Assembly: GCA_008973525.1 (NCBI GenBank)
Contig: WACJ01000125.1
Coordinates: forward strand, 3,748,756-3,812,755
Direction: 5' to 3'
DNA: 64,000 nucleotides
Source of the DNA: Stenopsyche tienmushanensis
Taxonomy: Eukaryota; Arthropoda; Insecta; Trichoptera; Stenopsychidae
Numbering within the stretch: the first letter of the stretch is position 1; each line of letters starts with the position of its first letter. Below the pieces are notes generated by a model, which worked only from the letters and a program-made list of their open reading frames with translations, had not been told where the DNA came from and did not search any database. A program made the translations under genes and the position numbers. Positions 1 to 10,521 of the stretch are shown here, piece after piece.

Positions 1-82
1 TGGCCACAGAGTCTATGTGTTCAACCAGTCCGCTTTTCGGACCGCTGACCTGACGAATGAGCACCTCGCGGTCGGACTCCAT
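1..82 (-). pseudogene. SGPKSG coding relic, copy A (cut by window edge)
   Basis: On the minus strand this reads SDREVLIRQVSGPKSGLVEH. The same peptide recurs at 38455-38646 (SDHEALIRHVSGPKSGPVEH) and, more decayed, at 56876-56930. The DNA core is the hairpin GTCCGCTTTTCGGAC. I do not recognise the protein. Repetition in three places argues for a transposable-element gene fragment rather than a host gene. The element continues to the left of the window. Confidence 0.5.
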
Positions 83-114
83 AACTTAATGGAGTCCAGT
101 CAAAGAATCGAAAA

Positions 115-215
115 CACCTTTTTTTTTCCGGAACGAAAACTGTAACCGAACCGAAATATATTTGGAGCTGAACTGGAACGGAAATCGAAATCAAAAATAT
201 AACGGTTCGAAGCCC
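115..215. mobile_element. hAT-like non-autonomous terminal sequence
   Basis: A degenerate run of ACCGAACC / CGGAACG / CGAAATC words ends in CGGTTCGAAGCCCTAC. In many animal hAT elements the termini are CAGGGCTTCGAACCG followed by such AACCGG-type iterations, so this is probably one end of a decayed copy. No partner end was found nearby. Confidence 0.4.
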
Positions 216-1072
216 TACTCAAAATGTATTTATAATAAACGTTTTTTCATTTGAAAATACTCAGAATAATGGCTTAAATTCATATGCATGCGGGACTGTT
301 AGTTGATGCGGGCAGTGGCAGATGTATGCCTATATTAATTTTTATAAATGTTCACCTACATGAAAATATCTAACGCCAATTTTCCTCTATTTCATTATAT
401 TATGTTAAATTACTTTACGGATAAGCTGATATCATATTTATAATATACGACATTTTAGATTCATATTTTTCGCTTTCAATTCCGAATAATTTATTTGCGT
501 TCAAAATACGGTCCATATGTAAAAAAGTTCTAAGAATGGCGATATTTTTATTCTCGAAAGAAACTAAAGAAAGCGAATTCGTTTGATCGGCCAACCGACG
601 TTCTGCCATAAAGGAAGGAAACCTTTCCAGTATTTAATTATTGGGGATTGTTAAAAATAAATTTGGAATATGCTTTTTTCTATCCTTGATTGAGATATTT
701 TTCATCTCAATAAATTCTGTCTTAGGCCCGTATTTCATATTTCATACTCAAATGTAATACTGCGAAAGAACGATCCATCATATTACCGATTGAATCGCTT
801 ATTTCCATGGCTCCCATATTGAGATTAATATGGATTCCTTGCTCGTATCCAAAACCGTTTTCCTTCTACACATTTGTTATCGTATATACAACAGCATCAC
901 ATAAAGAATTGTTCCAATTATTAATCCAAGAGGATGTTGGCTTGAGCGAAATCCGATTGAATCGTATCGAATAACAAAACCGAATATATTCTACTCCAAT
1001 TCAGCACTAGATAAACAGATAGCAATAATAGCAGTGTAGACTCGAAATGAATTCCAAATCAATAAGGATCAT
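216..1072. other. AT-rich spacer
   Basis: No coding, RNA or repeat feature that I can support. Short open frames here are at chance level. Confidence 0.6.
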
Positions 1073-1300
1073 TCAGGTTGAAGAGCATGTAAAGGTCTCA
1101 CCTCTAGGGGTGTCTATACAAACGCGACTGACACTGTCAGTATAGTCTCTGGGGGTGGAGGTTACCTCGTCGACGAGTTGGGGGTGTGGGCGGTTGAGCA
1201 ACTTAGGACTCTCCCTTAAGAGAGTAAGACGTACAAAGAAGAAGACAAAGGTAAACCAATCCACTGAGCATGCCAGAGGAATTCCTTATTAGGCGACTGA
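1073..1300 (-). other. GC-richer patch, unidentified
   Basis: This island is clearly less AT-rich than its surroundings. The minus strand stays open for 63 codons (residues such as LLNRPHPQLVDEV). No known domain was recognised. It could be an old transposon coding fragment or an exon. Confidence 0.2.
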
Positions 1301-2035
1301 CACCTCTATCATTTGGTACAAGTCAACTTGGAAAACTTACTTGAATAATTGTCCCATAGCGATGATTCATCACCCATTTTTCGTGGTACTCTGTCAAATT
1401 ATATAACAAAGTATACACATTCTAAAAGGATCAAATGAAATCCGAATATACATGACATGAACATTTTATGAATGAAACGACAGTGAGATTTCAATCAAAT
1501 ATTTTTATAAAATAATTCATCTTTACAGTACAGGAAGCAGCGACATTATTTGTGTAATTATTCCCTACAAAGCTAATTCTTCCCCCATCTTATTGTTTTG
1601 CTATTGTAAGTAAATAAAACGGCAGTCTACCGCGACGTTGTTGTTGCTGACATTCATTAAAAAAAATCAGACTTATAAATATGTATTATATAAATGTCTT
1701 ATACCTATAAAACTAAAAACATGTTGTAGCTGTTTATAATAAATATTATATGTACTTAAAATTGCAATCCTTTAAAAGTTGTTAAAAGTCAAGTTCCCGC
1801 GCTACAATTTTAGCCACGTCTACCGAAGCCCTAGCCACCTTGTATCTAAAGTAGATGACGTTTATTTAACAATAGTTAACGTAAACTACTTGTAGATAAA
1901 GAATCAGCTATATATATTTTAATTTAATGCTGGTATGTATAATTATACACGTTTCGAAAACTATTAATAATATTCGCAACGTTGAAAGTTTGGTAGATTG
2001 TAACTTTACTGATTTTCAATAAGGTCTAAACATGA
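1301..2035. other. AT-rich spacer
   Basis: Nothing supportable seen. Confidence 0.6.
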
Positions 2036-2262
2036 ATCTGGCTACGGGAAGGACGTTCTCCCACAGCCAAGGCTAACTGGCGACTCTCCCCGACTCCCGT
2101 CTTCTGCTCGTCACCACCCAACAGGCAACGATGCACGCGCAAGAAATCGGTCGGTATTGCAGGTGCAATGTCCCCACAACACCACAAAAAATGGCGCTGT
2201 TAAAATAACACATTGCGCTTAAAGAGAGACGGAAGATGTCGCTGTTAATCTGGCGAATTAAA
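2036..2262 (-). mobile_element. Solo-LTR family copy 1
   Basis: Read on the minus strand this matches the family at 27444, 58536 and 62777: TTAACAGCGACATCTTCCGT, then the AACAGCGCCAT block, then the AGTTAGCCTTGGCTGTGGGA block. The inverted pair around the AACAGCGCCAT block is partly mutated here (GGTGCAATGT at 2162-2171 facing ACATTGCGCT). The AATAAA-bearing 3' part is missing, so this is a truncated copy. Confidence 0.7.
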
Positions 2263-2518
2263 TCTACTCAGATCAACATTCTATTTTTCAGCGTTTATCG
2301 AGTCATTTAAGAAAATATTACACTAAATTTAATCAATATAAGGGGTTAGGCCGAGATTCTTAGGGATGATTTGTCATTTTAAATTGCACCCCACTCTATA
2401 CTCGATTTTTGGTTAGACAGCTTACTTGGTTCATTCTACTATTGGATTAAAAAACACCATTAATTGAAGATAAAAATAACTAGTCCGTTGTTAAAATATT
2501 TATTTACAAATCTTCAAT

Positions 2519-2577
2519 GAGAGAGGGACAGAGAGATTCCAACTGCGAGACTCTCCAAGACTGACCAACTCCCTTCT
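2519..2577 (+). repeat. AACTGCGAGACTCT dispersed repeat, copy 1
   Basis: Contains CCAACTGCGAGACTCT preceded by an AGAGAGA-rich stretch. The same core recurs near 20472, 42899, 51958 and 59686. It lies immediately upstream of foldback copy 1. Family unknown. Confidence 0.55.
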
Positions 2578-2612
2578 TTTGTATGGAGTATACATGGTGG
2601 TTTTCATATTAT

Positions 2613-3004
2613 ATTACTGACAATTTTTTTGGGGGGTTAGGGGAGTCTTTTACTGTATTTCACATATAGATCCTATGTCTTAAGTATCAAGGTTGTTGAA
2701 ATAGATTTTTTTTTCAACATTTTGAAAATATATCCAAAATTTCATCATAACTTTGTAATTTGTAGTCGTAATACCATGAAATACCTGTTTTTGTATTTTG
2801 AAATGTATTTTTAATCTAAAAAAAAATCATTATTTCATGTAATTGGTTAAAAGAAAATCACTTCTGCGCTTCCAAAGTCTTTTGCACGTCCCTAGACAAA
2901 GATATCCAGTGGTGTCAAATCCAATATTATGTGTATGAAACTTTGCAAAATACCTCCCTTATCCTCGAAAAAAAAATTGTCCATCCATGTGTAAAACACC
3001 CTGA
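2613..3004 (+). mobile_element. Foldback element copy 1 (compact, both ends present)
   Basis: The left arm runs from about 2614 to 2880 (CAAGGTTGTTGAAATAG, TTTTGAAAATATATCC, GTAGTCGTAATACCATG). It is followed by a single truncated minisatellite unit (TCCAGTGGTGTCA, about 2884-2926) and a short inverted right end finishing GTGTAAAACACCCTG at 3004. It shows the whole architecture in under 400 bp: arm, 65-bp-type unit, inverted arm. Confidence 0.65.
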
Positions 3005-4220
3005 TAAAATTGTGATTGTAAAAATGTAAATAAATTCGTATTGTATCGTTTTTTCAATGATTTTTTTTTAAATATGAAAACATAAAAATATTTAAGATTG
3101 GTTAAAAATTAGATTTATGGAGATTGACCCAATTATATTTTCTTAAATGGTTTTAAAATCGTTAATGATGCTCTTTTTGATAATGATCTATTTAGCAAAT
3201 TGAAATCGATGTAAGCATTTAAGAAAAATTGGCGACAATGTGACTAAAGGGGTATGAGGGAAAACAATTGCAGAATCAACAAAGATTCTCTTGCTGGAGA
3301 TGGGGAAGAGTATTTGTAGGAGAGTCACATACAAAGTAACTTTATTTTGAGATATTCTCCGGTAGAAGCCATTGTCTCAACGATTCTCCACGGTTCAAAT
3401 GATAAGCTATTTTGTCTAGAGGGCAATAGTAGTCTTCCGAATAGGATTCCATGATTAAAAGTGCAAAAGAAACTCTTTCAAAGCGCTGCTCTCCGGCTTT
3501 TTGCTAAAGCCAGGGCCAACATTAAATTTTTCTACGGAATATATTTCACCTTTGTTACGAGAAGCGTCACCGTTATGTGATTTTTGACGAAGGAAAAAAG
3601 TCTTTGAGGTTGGCCATAAAATAGCGAAGGCTTACCGCCTCATGAAAGATTTTTAAGTGCTCTCGTGTATAATCTGAAGATCGATCATATTACCCTAAGA
3701 GGAGAGTTGCAGAAGTGCCCTCGGCCATAATAAAGCCTTCAAATAGGGTCAAATGTCACTTTTGTCGAAGAATGTATTTTATATGCGTAATTTTGTTTTA
3801 TGTCGGTAGGGATTTATGCCGATATTTGATTGTGTATAAAAGTAAAGGTACGTGAACGTGACGCATATACTGGATGATAGGTGTTATTCGCAGGGGGACT
3901 TTATTTTATTTTAATATTTACGTGTGGGGAATTGTAAGACTATCAATCTCTTCTGTGACTCCTGAAGATCCTAAAAAATGTATGAAGTATCTTACATAAA
4001 TATTTTCCCATCAAAAAATATCCTATCAATTCATATTGCTATAAAAATGATACCAAAACTATACAATTCCAGGGAAAAAATCATCCAACGTACACACGGA
4101 AGCACAAACAACATATTTGCATTTTATTCATATATTTTTGATAATAGATATAATTGTCATCCAATATCGAAAATCATCGAAAAAATACGCATCGGTTAGA
4201 ACATAAAGAAAACCATTTAT
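3005..4220. other. Spacer
   Basis: AT-rich, with a slightly GC-richer stretch at about 3230-3730. No recognisable coding or repeat feature. Confidence 0.5.
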
Positions 4221-4226
4221 TCAATC

Positions 4227-4260
4227 GTACCACATGAACGTTCGGAATTCGTAGGTGAGA
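4227..4260 (+). repeat. Inverted-repeat arm (left), partner at 6640
   Basis: Reads GTACCACATGAACGTTCGG followed by AATTCGTAGGTG. The reverse complement of 6640-6673 is nearly the same (GTACCACATGAGCGTTCGG, AATTCATTGGTGG). The pair brackets 2.4 kb that includes the mariner relic at 6095. Confidence 0.5.
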
Positions 4261-5440
4261 ACTATAACAAAATAGTCTCCATTGGCTTCAATAACTTTTA
4301 GTCGCGAAATCGTCATCCTGTTGTAAAGTCATAATAAACCATTAAAAATAACTACAATGAGTCTGTATTTAAATAATATTGAAGACTATATTATTTTTGA
4401 CAAATTGAAATAGTTGAACTTGTAAAATATTGCATATAATCTTTTTCAATCACTGTTGATCTATGACTAATTGAAATTCCGAAGCTTCGTGTGCAACTAT
4501 GCAATATAATGCAATGCCTATTCTGAGATTAAATTCAATTTACTACGAGGACTTTGGATCGGGGATGGTCTTTTATTATAAATACATAAATCCGTGTTGT
4601 GATAATAAATTTATACCTTGAGATTTTTACCAACGTTAATACAACAAAATGAAGATGTTGTCCTGCAATGGACAATTTGGGGTGTGCTTTGATGTGAAGT
4701 GTCTTAAAGTCGACTTGAAACTCGGGATAAATCAAAGAAAGAGTCGAATTTCAAGCAAAAAAATAAATTGGATGGATGAACATGTACGAAAAATGCGGTC
4801 GTACACCAGGACCAAGTGTTACCAATTTACATCATCATATCTTGGTCAATTATCAATATTTCATGGAAATGGATGATCAAATGCTGAAATATGAACATAT
4901 TTATATTATTTGTCTTTTTAAATATTCCCAATTATCAAAGTCTATTTTTTTTTAAATATTTTTATATGTTAAATCATATTTATTTGATGTTATTGGGTAC
5001 AAATATATTATTAATTTAAACTGGTATTTTCTTAACTGTTTAATTTTAAGTTGTCATATTCATTATTGAATATGATCTCAATAGGAGACTTTGGCAGGGA
5101 AAGGATTTTTTATTTGATGATTTTTCATAGCAGATCGGACAATCATAAATAGCCCTGCCCGACTTTATTAATCACATCAGTATTTACTTTGTCCAATTCA
5201 GAAAATAACGGAAAATTTCCAATCTACTAAACTGTTCGGTAGTTTAAGCTAATTGCTTGAGCAAATTGAAAACTGAAGATCATATGAAAATCTTAATCAA
5301 GAAGGAAAGCAATTCCACCAGAGCTTAATAACGACGATTCAGAAAAATGCAATTCGACACGATCTCCCTGAAGCATGCCATAACCATTCGATTTATTTAT
5401 TATTTTAGACTAAGAGTTCAAAAGCAAGTCTGACCGTTCA

Positions 5441-5483
5441 GTTATAACGACGGCGCGCTCGTTGATAACGACGCCGTTATAAC
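5441..5483. other. Hairpin-forming inverted repeat
   Basis: GTTATAACG at 5441-5449 is perfectly inverted at 5475-5483 (CGTTATAAC). The loop is CG-rich (ACGGCGCGCTCG). It is notable against the AT-rich background. No function is apparent. Confidence 0.5.
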
Positions 5484-5673
5484 ATAACGGGAGGAAAAAA
5501 GGATTTGCGCGACGTCACATTGTTGCCGAATGAAATCCTAAAATTTACTTGCTATTAATTTTTAAATCTATTTCATTCAGTTGCTTATATACGTCGTGTA
5601 TGTATGCTTCGTATGTTCCCGATGTTGGTCTTAAGTTATTATTTTAAGCTTTAATAAATGTATATAAACCGTG

Positions 5674-5691
5674 CGTTCCCACGGAAGTACA
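5674..5691 (+). repeat. CGTTCCCACGGAAGYACA motif, copy 1
   Basis: One of seven dispersed near-identical 17-18 bp words in the window; see the finding on this motif. Confidence 0.45.
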
Positions 5692-6094
5692 AACAGCAAG
5701 CTTTTGAGCAAGAACCTCATTTTAAGGGGGGGATATCAGTTTAGGAGACAGATTTTTTAGTGTTTTTCGTGATTTTTTTAAAGACAAACAGGGAAAAAAT
5801 AAAAACAGTGGAGATAACCAAGCTTTTACATTGTTCCACATGAAGATTCGGATTTTCAACTATCAAAATCATAGTCAAAGATCGATCGTTTTTGAAAAGG
5901 ATTATGTACAATATTCAATATGTTCGCTTATTTGAATTTAATAAAGGTAATTTAGTATACAATTATCTTTAAATACGGATTCATTGTTGCTATTTCTATT
6001 GTTTTCTATGACTTTCAACAAGATTATTGATAAATAAAGATTAAAATTATGCGAAAAAATCTTTTACGGAATATGAATTTCGATAATGAGCCAA

Positions 6095-6492
6095 AACGAT
6101 GATAAAGATTTAAAAGCCATACTGAAAACTAATCCAAATACATTAGTTTGTGAACACTTATTTGTGAGTCAAGTGTTCTTATTGTGTCGTTTTTCGTCAT
6201 TTTGCTTCAATGGAAGAGGCTAAAAATTTGGATAAACGAGTGCTGCACGAAAATCCCATTTTTAAATGTATACAACAATATGAAAAGATCCGAAGAAAAG
6301 ACGAATTTCGTCGAATTGACTGTCGAAACTAAAGATAGATCCTTTTACAAAAAGGCATAGAAATATTACAGAAGCGTTGGAATGAATGTATTATTATTTA
6401 ATAAGACTATGTTGATGAATAAAGTCGAATTTTGTCGTCTAAAAGCTGTTGTTTTATTAGTCATCCTACGAACTTATTGAGTGATAAATTAT
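6095..6492 (+). pseudogene. Mariner transposase relic, internally deleted
   Basis: The plus strand reads LKAILKTNPNTLVCEHL, which matches the helix-turn-helix part of mariner transposases. It then reads a scrambled KKLDKRVLHE segment and finally LLQKGIEILQKRWNE, followed after a gap with two stops by DYVDE and a stop. That is the usual mariner C-terminus. The catalytic core is missing. A terminal inverted repeat (TCCTACGAACTTATTGAGTG) follows at 6460-6492. Multiple stops make it non-functional. Confidence 0.7.
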
Positions 6493-6639
6493 GCCTCAGA
6501 TACCAACAATCAAACAGCCAATTCTAATCTAACGCCTATCTAAAGCAATTCAATTTTTCGTTGGTAAAACACAAATTGAAGCTAATACACATTTTTTGAT
6601 TGAATTAATTAGTTTTTGCCGAAGTTATGGTATTTAAAT

Positions 6640-6673
6640 AACCACCAATGAATTCCGAACGCTCATGTGGTAC
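6640..6673 (-). repeat. Inverted-repeat arm (right), partner at 4227
   Basis: Reverse complement of the arm at 4227-4260 with a few mismatches. Confidence 0.5.
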
Positions 6674-7429
6674 GCACTAACAGTATCACAATTTTTCAAT
6701 CTAGAAATGTATTTGTATATTTTTCGTCATTTAATTTGCTTTAATTCCCTCGTCGAATTAAATAACTTTAAAACATTATTTATAAAATATGTGCTTTTTA
6801 AACCGTGTCTCGATGCAAAATCATTATAAAATATGCCCCAAAACTATGATTATTTTTCGGTCTTTTGGTTTTTTTTTTTGAGGTGGCTTGCCAATATTTT
6901 GACATGGTTTTTCGTGGCGTATGTATGTTTTTAAAAATGTGGCTGCCAGTCATATCTCTTGTAGATTTAGACCCATGACGATTGAGTTGGGAATTCAACA
7001 CCTTAACCGAGGGACTACCTACGGGTACAAATTATTGAATTAATGAATGCAAAATTAATATCAATTTAGAAGTCTAAAAATAATTATATTTGGCCGCTTA
7101 AAAATAATTCCCAATATTTAATAATCCTCGAAAAAGTTGCGTCGAGAGTTCCGTCTGTTTGAATACTGTATATTAAAATCAGATCCTTTTACAAAAAGAA
7201 AGGAGAAACTCTTAATGTTTCATACTTGGCATTGTTTAAAAGAGGCTTCGTATAGCGTTACATCATTAAAACTTTTTAACGATAACGTAATCATTAACAA
7301 CGTTAACGACTTCTATTTGATAAAATACTTATGAACGCTCGCGGATAAGTTTACATCCTTGAAAGTTATTCGGAGCTCTTAAATATAATTTACGACAAGA
7401 ATTGAACATGGCCGAATAGATTAGTGGAA
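6674..7429. other. AT-rich spacer
   Basis: No supportable feature. A short stretch near 7137-7200 vaguely resembles mariner residues (RRE...DPF) but is too short to call. Confidence 0.5.
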
Positions 7430-7745
7430 ATACTCTGAAGTATGGTATATATGGTTCGTATAGATACCGCTAGATGCCACCACGTCTTCGTTACGAGTCG
7501 CCGACGGTTCTGGCCCGCTGCACAATCATTAAATTACCTCCCGACAATAGGCGAAAGGAGAGGCATTCTACCCGGAATCTTCCCCTCTATTCCTACCAAC
7601 TCAAATTAACTACAAGACCATCTACTTTTGCTGTTGAACAATATAAGGGGCAAATATACTCCAGATCTTAATTGAATTTCATACTTGACGTGTGAATAAA
7701 GATATTCTCGTTATATCCGATAATCTTCCTTGTTATTGCGATGGA
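7430..7745 (+). mobile_element. Possible solo LTR of an unrelated family
   Basis: A GC-balanced stretch contains AACAATATAAGGGGC (TATA-like). About 50 bp later comes GTGTGAATAAAGAT (AATAAA-type polyadenylation signal), followed by a pyrimidine-rich tail. TATA and AATAAA this close together is the usual compact LTR promoter/terminator layout. No second copy was found in the window, so this is tentative. Confidence 0.25.
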
Positions 7746-7890
7746 ATGAACATAAAAGCTAAAATCAATTTGTGCTCGATCTTGATCTTCTTAAAATAAT
7801 TTAAAATGCGAATTGATATATAAATATAACTAAAATAGCTTAACACAGCACCATCAAGTGTTGGTATAGTGCATATATCATGAATTAAGT

Positions 7891-8075
7891 TGGGAGTCGT
7901 TAGTTAACCTTGACTGCTGGAAGATGTCCTTCCCGTAGGCAGAAAGGTGTAAGTTCTTTCCCCATAAATTAAAGACAATATTTCTATCAGAACCTGGCCA
8001 CATCCGTCCCACCACTCGATATCGCCGCGGTCCGAAAATAAAACAAACCCGCGTGCGCGCATTGCCCACATGGAG
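7891..8075 (+). mobile_element. Solo-LTR family copy 2
   Basis: Starts in the conserved GGGAGTCGTTAGTTAACC block and continues through a divergent middle (CTGCTGGAAGATGTCCTTCC). It reaches the CGGTCCGAAAATAAAACAAA-CCCGCGTGCGC end that matches copies at 14374 and 35765. The 5' half is missing. Confidence 0.6.
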
Positions 8076-8550
8076 AACACGCGAGAGCGGGGAGTGTTCA
8101 TATTAATCTTTAAATATACAAGTATTTATATGACATTTGCGCATTGCCATTTGATTATACATCACGCGTTGATCGCAGCGTCCTCTGGACATTAATATTT
8201 TTGTTGTTCATAATACCTCATTTTTGTTTGTTCTTTGCAAAGTTAAACACATAATTTTGTTGTTGGTTTTTTTTTCTCTTAGCGCCGTATTTGCATAATA
8301 ATAAGCCTTTTATTTTCATTAGGAATGTAGCAGGGGAGATTTTTTTAAAAATAAAAATATATTATAATGAAATTCTACCCCTATGGAATACAAGTGTAGC
8401 TCGTTAGAAGGCTGACAATTATGAGTATAATATAAACAAAGTTGCATTTGTGCCTCACACAATAGCGGTAAGGCCCCAAAGGAAAACCACGCAATCAGAG
8501 CACCTCACACTTACTTCTGTCTTTAAACAAATGCTCATACCTATAGGTAT
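8076..8550. other. AT-rich spacer
   Basis: Nothing recognisable. Confidence 0.5.
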
Positions 8551-8554
8551 ATAT

Positions 8555-8615
8555 ATCATCATCATCATAGCGCAGCCACTAACAGTCCACTACAGAACTA
8601 TGGGCCTCTTCAATA
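8555..8615 (+). mobile_element. LINE 3'-end signature
   Basis: ATCATCATCATAGCGCAGCC followed by ACAGTCCACTACAGAACTATGGGCC resembles the widespread arthropod LINE tail with CATCATCATCAGCC and AGTCCACTGCTGGACATAGGCC. Only the end is recognisable. Confidence 0.5.
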
Positions 8616-8619
8616 TCCA

Positions 8620-9300
8620 TTCATAGGAAAGGGGTTACATCCATTTCGTCTGTATCATACATTCACCTCCTCATTCGCTCGATATTGAAGGTAGCATTAC
8701 CACCGAGTTTTATTTTGAACGCTCACCCAACGGGTATCCTGAGTGAACGTATTGACGAACACTTTCGCGAACGTCTCGATAAGGAGTTTGGGGGGTTTGT
8801 AAAGACTGAGTAGTTTTCATAGGGAGATGGTGGAAAACTACTCTAGACGACCTTTTTGACTCTACTGAAAAGGGCTTTCTGGAGTACAAGGAGTCCAGTC
8901 CCCCCTTTCCTCGCTAGGGCGTTGCCGGGGTAGGGTGAAGACATACGAGACGCTTAAGTGCATCTCGGATTCGCTCCTACACCAACTGAGGGTGTCTCCC
9001 CGTCACCGTACAACTTACCCGAGCGAATTCGAAACTGAGTGGTTTCGCCATTTTTTCAGGTTGCCCCTCTCAGTTCGGCGATTACAAAACGATATAGAAG
9101 TCAACGGAAGACAATGTTGTTTTTCGTTGCAAAGTAAAGATCATCAAATGCATCTCCTCGAGGCCGTCTTCTTGGTGTTCTTCTTGTTCCTGCTCCGTTC
9201 CTAGAGCCTCTCTGATCCGAACCGGTGAGGTTCCTCGAGTTCCATACTGCTAAGTAGGGAAGACCATGCAAGAGACAACGAGCGACATGCAAGTTAAGAT
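8620..9300 (-). other. GC-richer island with splice-like signals
   Basis: On the minus strand, CTACTTAGCAG near 9250 is a plausible acceptor. After it a 46-residue basic frame reads RNGAGTRRTPRRRPRGDAF. A donor-like CTCGG|GTAAGT lies near 9019. No single frame stays open between these two signals. It could be a decayed transposon gene (the basic stretch recalls Harbinger N-termini) or untranslated exons downstream of the promoter-like site at 9793-9935. Not identified. Confidence 0.25.
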
Positions 9301-9379
9301 TCGTATAAAAAGCAATGAATAGTATATAAACTGGATATCAGCTTGCTGTTAGAAGAGTATTTAAGTATCTACTCTGTAA

Positions 9380-9720
9380 AAAGGTACTAGTCAAGTGGCC
9401 AATAGTTAAAATACATAAAATCGTATAAGTATAATAGTTAGGAGTAGTCAAATGTGGTTAGGCCGCAAAAGTATTAGTCAAATTGTATTAGCAAGGGGTA
9501 GTTATGTCGCATCACAGTATTCGAACTTTGACGTTTAGTGTCTACCGGGCACAATCAAATAATATTTAATCGGTCAGACTGGGAGTAACTGGAAACAAAT
9601 ATATAGACATAGCTGAAACGAATAGGTTAAAGTCAGGTATCAAGTAATATCAAATAGTCAGGTCCATATCAAATAGTTTTATAGTCAAGATTGTATTATG
9701 GGAGCAGTCGAAAAAGCATT
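9380..9720 (+). repeat. Iterated TAGTCA words
   Basis: TAGTCA(A/G) occurs at about 9388, 9445, 9475, 9655 and 9682, with AGTCAGG at 9630 and CAGTCGAAA at 9707. TATCAAGTAATATCAAATAG separates some of them. There is no strict period. It may be decayed satellite DNA or clustered binding sites. Confidence 0.35.
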
Positions 9721-9792
9721 TTGCTCCCAGTGTTCCCGTGTTTATGTAATAGTAGGAGGCGGATGTGTGCGAGTATTTGTTAATTCACTTAC

Positions 9793-9935
9793 CTTGGAAG
9801 CTTGGATTATTATGATCTTACTTGCGTTATTATCCTTGTTGTAGTTCCTCTCAAGTGACGCGGTGAAGATGTTCCATTTTTTGTGCAGATGTCGTAAAAA
9901 CAATGTTTTTCGGCGTCACTCGCGAGTTTTATATA
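9793..9935 (-). promoter_or_regulatory. Candidate promoter and first exon
   Basis: The minus strand has TATATAAAA at 9935-9927, followed by a GC-richer leader (CTCGCGAGTGACGCCG). A consensus splice donor CCAAG|GTAAGT ends the putative exon at 9793. The spacing suits a TATA-driven start near 9900 and a roughly 105-nt first exon. Downstream on this strand lies the island at 8620-9300. No start codon leads into a long frame, so this may be a 5' UTR exon or a transposon promoter. Confidence 0.3.
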
Positions 9936-10016
9936 CAAGTGTAATCGGCGTTTCGTCAGAGCGTACGAATGAACTTGCGCGGGGGAGAGTGCGGGGGGGG
10001 GGTCCCCGGCGTTGAG

Positions 10017-10123
10017 GGTGCCGACAAGTCACAGAAAGAACTCAACGTATCACAGAAACGAATTATTTTCGCAAAGCGTATCGAGCGCCGAGTCGTTTTA
10101 CCTCCGACTATCGGGAGAAGACT
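10017..10123 (+). repeat. 107-bp direct repeat, copy 1
   Basis: From GGTGCCGACAAGTCACAGAA to CTATCGGGAGAAGACT this appears identical to 10415-10521, 398 bp away. A looser similarity (CCCCGGCGTTGAG / CCCCGGCGGTGAG) extends upstream. Perfect identity in otherwise decayed DNA indicates a recent duplication. It lies about 80 bp upstream of the TATA motif at 9927-9935. Confidence 0.8.
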
Positions 10124-10414
10124 GAATGTTAAACTTTGACAATTATTGAAAGGTTTTTAAGTCCTTAATTTTATTACAGTTAAGCGTCGATTGGGAACGG
10201 CCCACTGGAGGTAGAGAAAAGAACGGCACAAAAAATGCATTTCTTTGAATTTCGATGTTTGCCATAAGCCGCATGTTTAGGCGATAACGAAGGATGAGAT
10301 GTAATAAAATTTAGCATTATATTATAATGTTTCGCGTGTAATTTTCGTTAGGACAAGATGAAACGGTCTTACTGATGAAGGGGGCCCTGTCGGAGGGCGC
10401 AGCCCCGGCGGTGA

Positions 10415-10521
10415 GGTGCCGACAAGTCACAGAAAGAACTCAACGTATCACAGAAACGAATTATTTTCGCAAAGCGTATCGAGCGCCGAGTCGTTTTACC
10501 TCCGACTATCGGGAGAAGACT
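10415..10521 (+). repeat. 107-bp direct repeat, copy 2
   Basis: Second copy of 10017-10123. It is preceded by GC-rich GGGGGCCCTGTCGGAGGGCG and followed by unrelated AT-rich sequence. Confidence 0.8.

Larger units (their letters stand above)
4261..6090. other. AT-rich spacer
   Basis: No gene seen apart from a small palindrome at 5441 and a dispersed motif at 5674. A 75-codon open frame at 4649-4876 has no recognised motif and is probably chance. Confidence 0.5.

Noticed and set aside
1..82. Hammerhead ribozyme in the SGPKSG repeat
   Set aside because: GCTGACCTGACGAATGAG looks superficially like a CTGANGA core, but the GAAA core and a closing helix are missing in the right positions.
7137..7334. 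Mariner fragment (RRE...KSDPF)
   Set aside because: Only about 17 residues with weak similarity and no neighbouring motifs.
8555..8615. ATCATCATCAT as a simple microsatellite
   Set aside because: The following sequence matches an arthropod LINE tail, so the trinucleotide run is part of that element.
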